Shown piece by piece: positions 5,081 to 5,634 of a stretch of DNA of 5,634 nt. Source of the stretch: Patescibacteria group bacterium (GTDB lineage: Bacteria; Patescibacteriota; Microgenomatia; Levybacterales; UBA12049); NCBI GenBank assembly GCA_023485715.1, contig JAMCZG010000013.1, forward strand, positions 1-5,634. The letters are read 5' to 3'. Position numbers and translations under genes: made by a program. A model generated the notes under the pieces. That model saw only the letters and a program-made list of their open reading frames with translations, was not told the DNA's origin and ran no database searches. How positions within the stretch are numbered: the first letter of the stretch is position 1; each line of letters opens with the position of its first letter.

Positions 5081-5634
5081 TTAAAGATGAATAAACCAAT
5101 TCTTAAACCTTTCACTAAAAGCGTAATCCGGGGAGGGTGTTAGGGATTCGTCTAAGAATCCTCCGACCGCGCGGGCCGCAAGAAGAACTTTCAGCTTGTT
5201 TAGATTATATTTTTTTTGGATAAGTTTTTCTAAAATCATTTCTGAAAATTCAGGATTTTTTAACACCGAAAAAATTCTCTGCATAAAATAAGCGATGTCG
5301 TAGTACTCAACGCCTTTTGACAATGCGTGTTCGCCGTCGATAAGCCCGAGTTGACCCGTTTTTAGTTTTATCATGTGCCAAGGAGTGAAATCTCCGTGAC
5401 GCGGTTTTTTAAGATTTGTTTCTGCTCCGTTTTTTACAATTTCCAAAAGCTCAAACACGCGGTATTTATTTCTGACATTTTCTGGGATCGCATTAAACCA
5501 AGAAACCGTTTTGTTTATAAATCGATCTACGTAGTTTAGATTTTCATCATAATTTAAAACATTAATGTTCAGGTTTTGGATGATTTCGGAAAATTCGATA
5601 ATATCGTCGATGCTTTTTTTGAGTTCACCGGAAA
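5081..5634 (-). CDS. APH/choline-kinase-like phosphotransferase (5' partial)
   Basis: The frame stays open to the right edge, leaving the C-terminal 183 residues; the GTG at 5458 is internal, since kinase-like sequence continues upstream. The catalytic loop R-H-G-D-F-T-P-W-H is encoded at about 5375-5401 and carries the Brenner-type H-G-D with the catalytic Asp. I-D-G-E-H-A (about 5324-5341) supplies the metal-binding Asp that corresponds to DFG in protein kinases. E-Y-Y-D-I-A-Y-F then matches the usual Y-D-I/L-A motif, and a helical tail follows. The family phosphorylates small hydroxylated compounds (aminoglycosides, choline, homoserine, sugars) with ATP. The substrate is unknown here, and resistance should not be assumed. 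The usual Asn that ends the catalytic loop (H-G-D-x-x-x-x-N) is His, which is unusual. The nucleotide-binding N-lobe is outside the window. It is probably the first visible gene of an operon with the DUF192 and glycosyltransferase genes. Confidence 0.85.
   Translation of the reverse strand, partial: SGELKKSIDDIIEFSEIIQNLNINVLNYDENLNYVDRFINKTVSWFNAIPENVRNKYRVFELLEIVKNGAETNLKKPRHGDFTPWHMIKLKTGQLGLIDGEHALSKGVEYYDIAYFMQRIFSVLKNPEFSEMILEKLIQKKYNLNKLKVLLAARAVGGFLDESLTPSPDYAFSERFKNWFIHL

Noticed and set aside
4781..5143. 120-codon plus-strand frame opposite the DUF192 gene
   Set aside because: It is antisense to a clear DUF192 match and extends into the kinase gene end. Its hydrophobic, Lys/Leu-rich product is what an AT-rich opposite strand would give, and it has no convincing ribosome site.
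5459..5634. Starting the kinase gene at the GTG at 5458
   Set aside because: The frame stays open upstream to the window edge with plausible coding sequence, and starting there would remove most of the kinase fold.
1..5634. CRISPR array, insertion sequence, phage or defence module
   Set aside because: I found no regularly spaced direct repeats, transposase, integrase, terminal inverted repeats or defence signature genes. The lone GIY-YIG protein is of the common stand-alone type and does not suggest a mobile intron.

Overview
The window looks like chromosomal DNA from a streamlined, AT-leaning bacterium. My best guess is a Candidate Phyla Radiation (Patescibacteria) member, perhaps Microgenomates. 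The reasons are short intergenic gaps, many small or poorly conserved proteins, two genes that appear to be leaderless, a tRNA without an encoded CCA end, and a 56-residue two-segment membrane protein that resembles small proteins I remember from that group. The taxonomic call is inference from content and memory. The standard bacterial code fits all frames.

Left part (1-1640): the 3' end of a plus-strand glycoside hydrolase family 18-like gene runs in from the left edge. It overlaps a possible 33-codon basic ORF that has its own Shine-Dalgarno-like sequence. These converge on a minus-strand gene for a membrane-anchored lytic transglycosylase (SLT fold, probable lipoprotein), with a hairpin spanning the two stop codons. 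Upstream of the transglycosylase, on the same strand, is a small GIY-YIG nuclease-like protein whose best start is a GTG placed directly after a TATAAT box.

Middle (1641-2981): a divergent spacer leads on the plus strand to tRNA-Gln(UUG), then a 56-residue hydrophobic protein with a strong ribosome binding site. After that comes a 298-residue protein of unknown family, behind a good extended -10 promoter that predicts a leaderless message.

Right part (2999-5634, minus strand): a probable operon reading right to left. It holds an APH/choline-kinase-like phosphotransferase (5' end outside the window), a DUF192 protein starting 4 bases after its stop, and a 575-residue GT-C-type (PMT/ArnT-like) polytopic glycosyltransferase. 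An 18-bp perfect palindrome covers the start codon of the glycosyltransferase.

Several products fit cell-envelope work: GH18-like hydrolase, lytic transglycosylase and lipid-linked sugar transferase. I see no CRISPR array, insertion sequence, phage module or recognisable defence system, and no stretch over 300 bases lacks a gene. The most interesting points are the leaderless starts, the start-codon palindrome, the Asn-to-His change in the kinase catalytic loop, and the unrecognised 298-residue protein.
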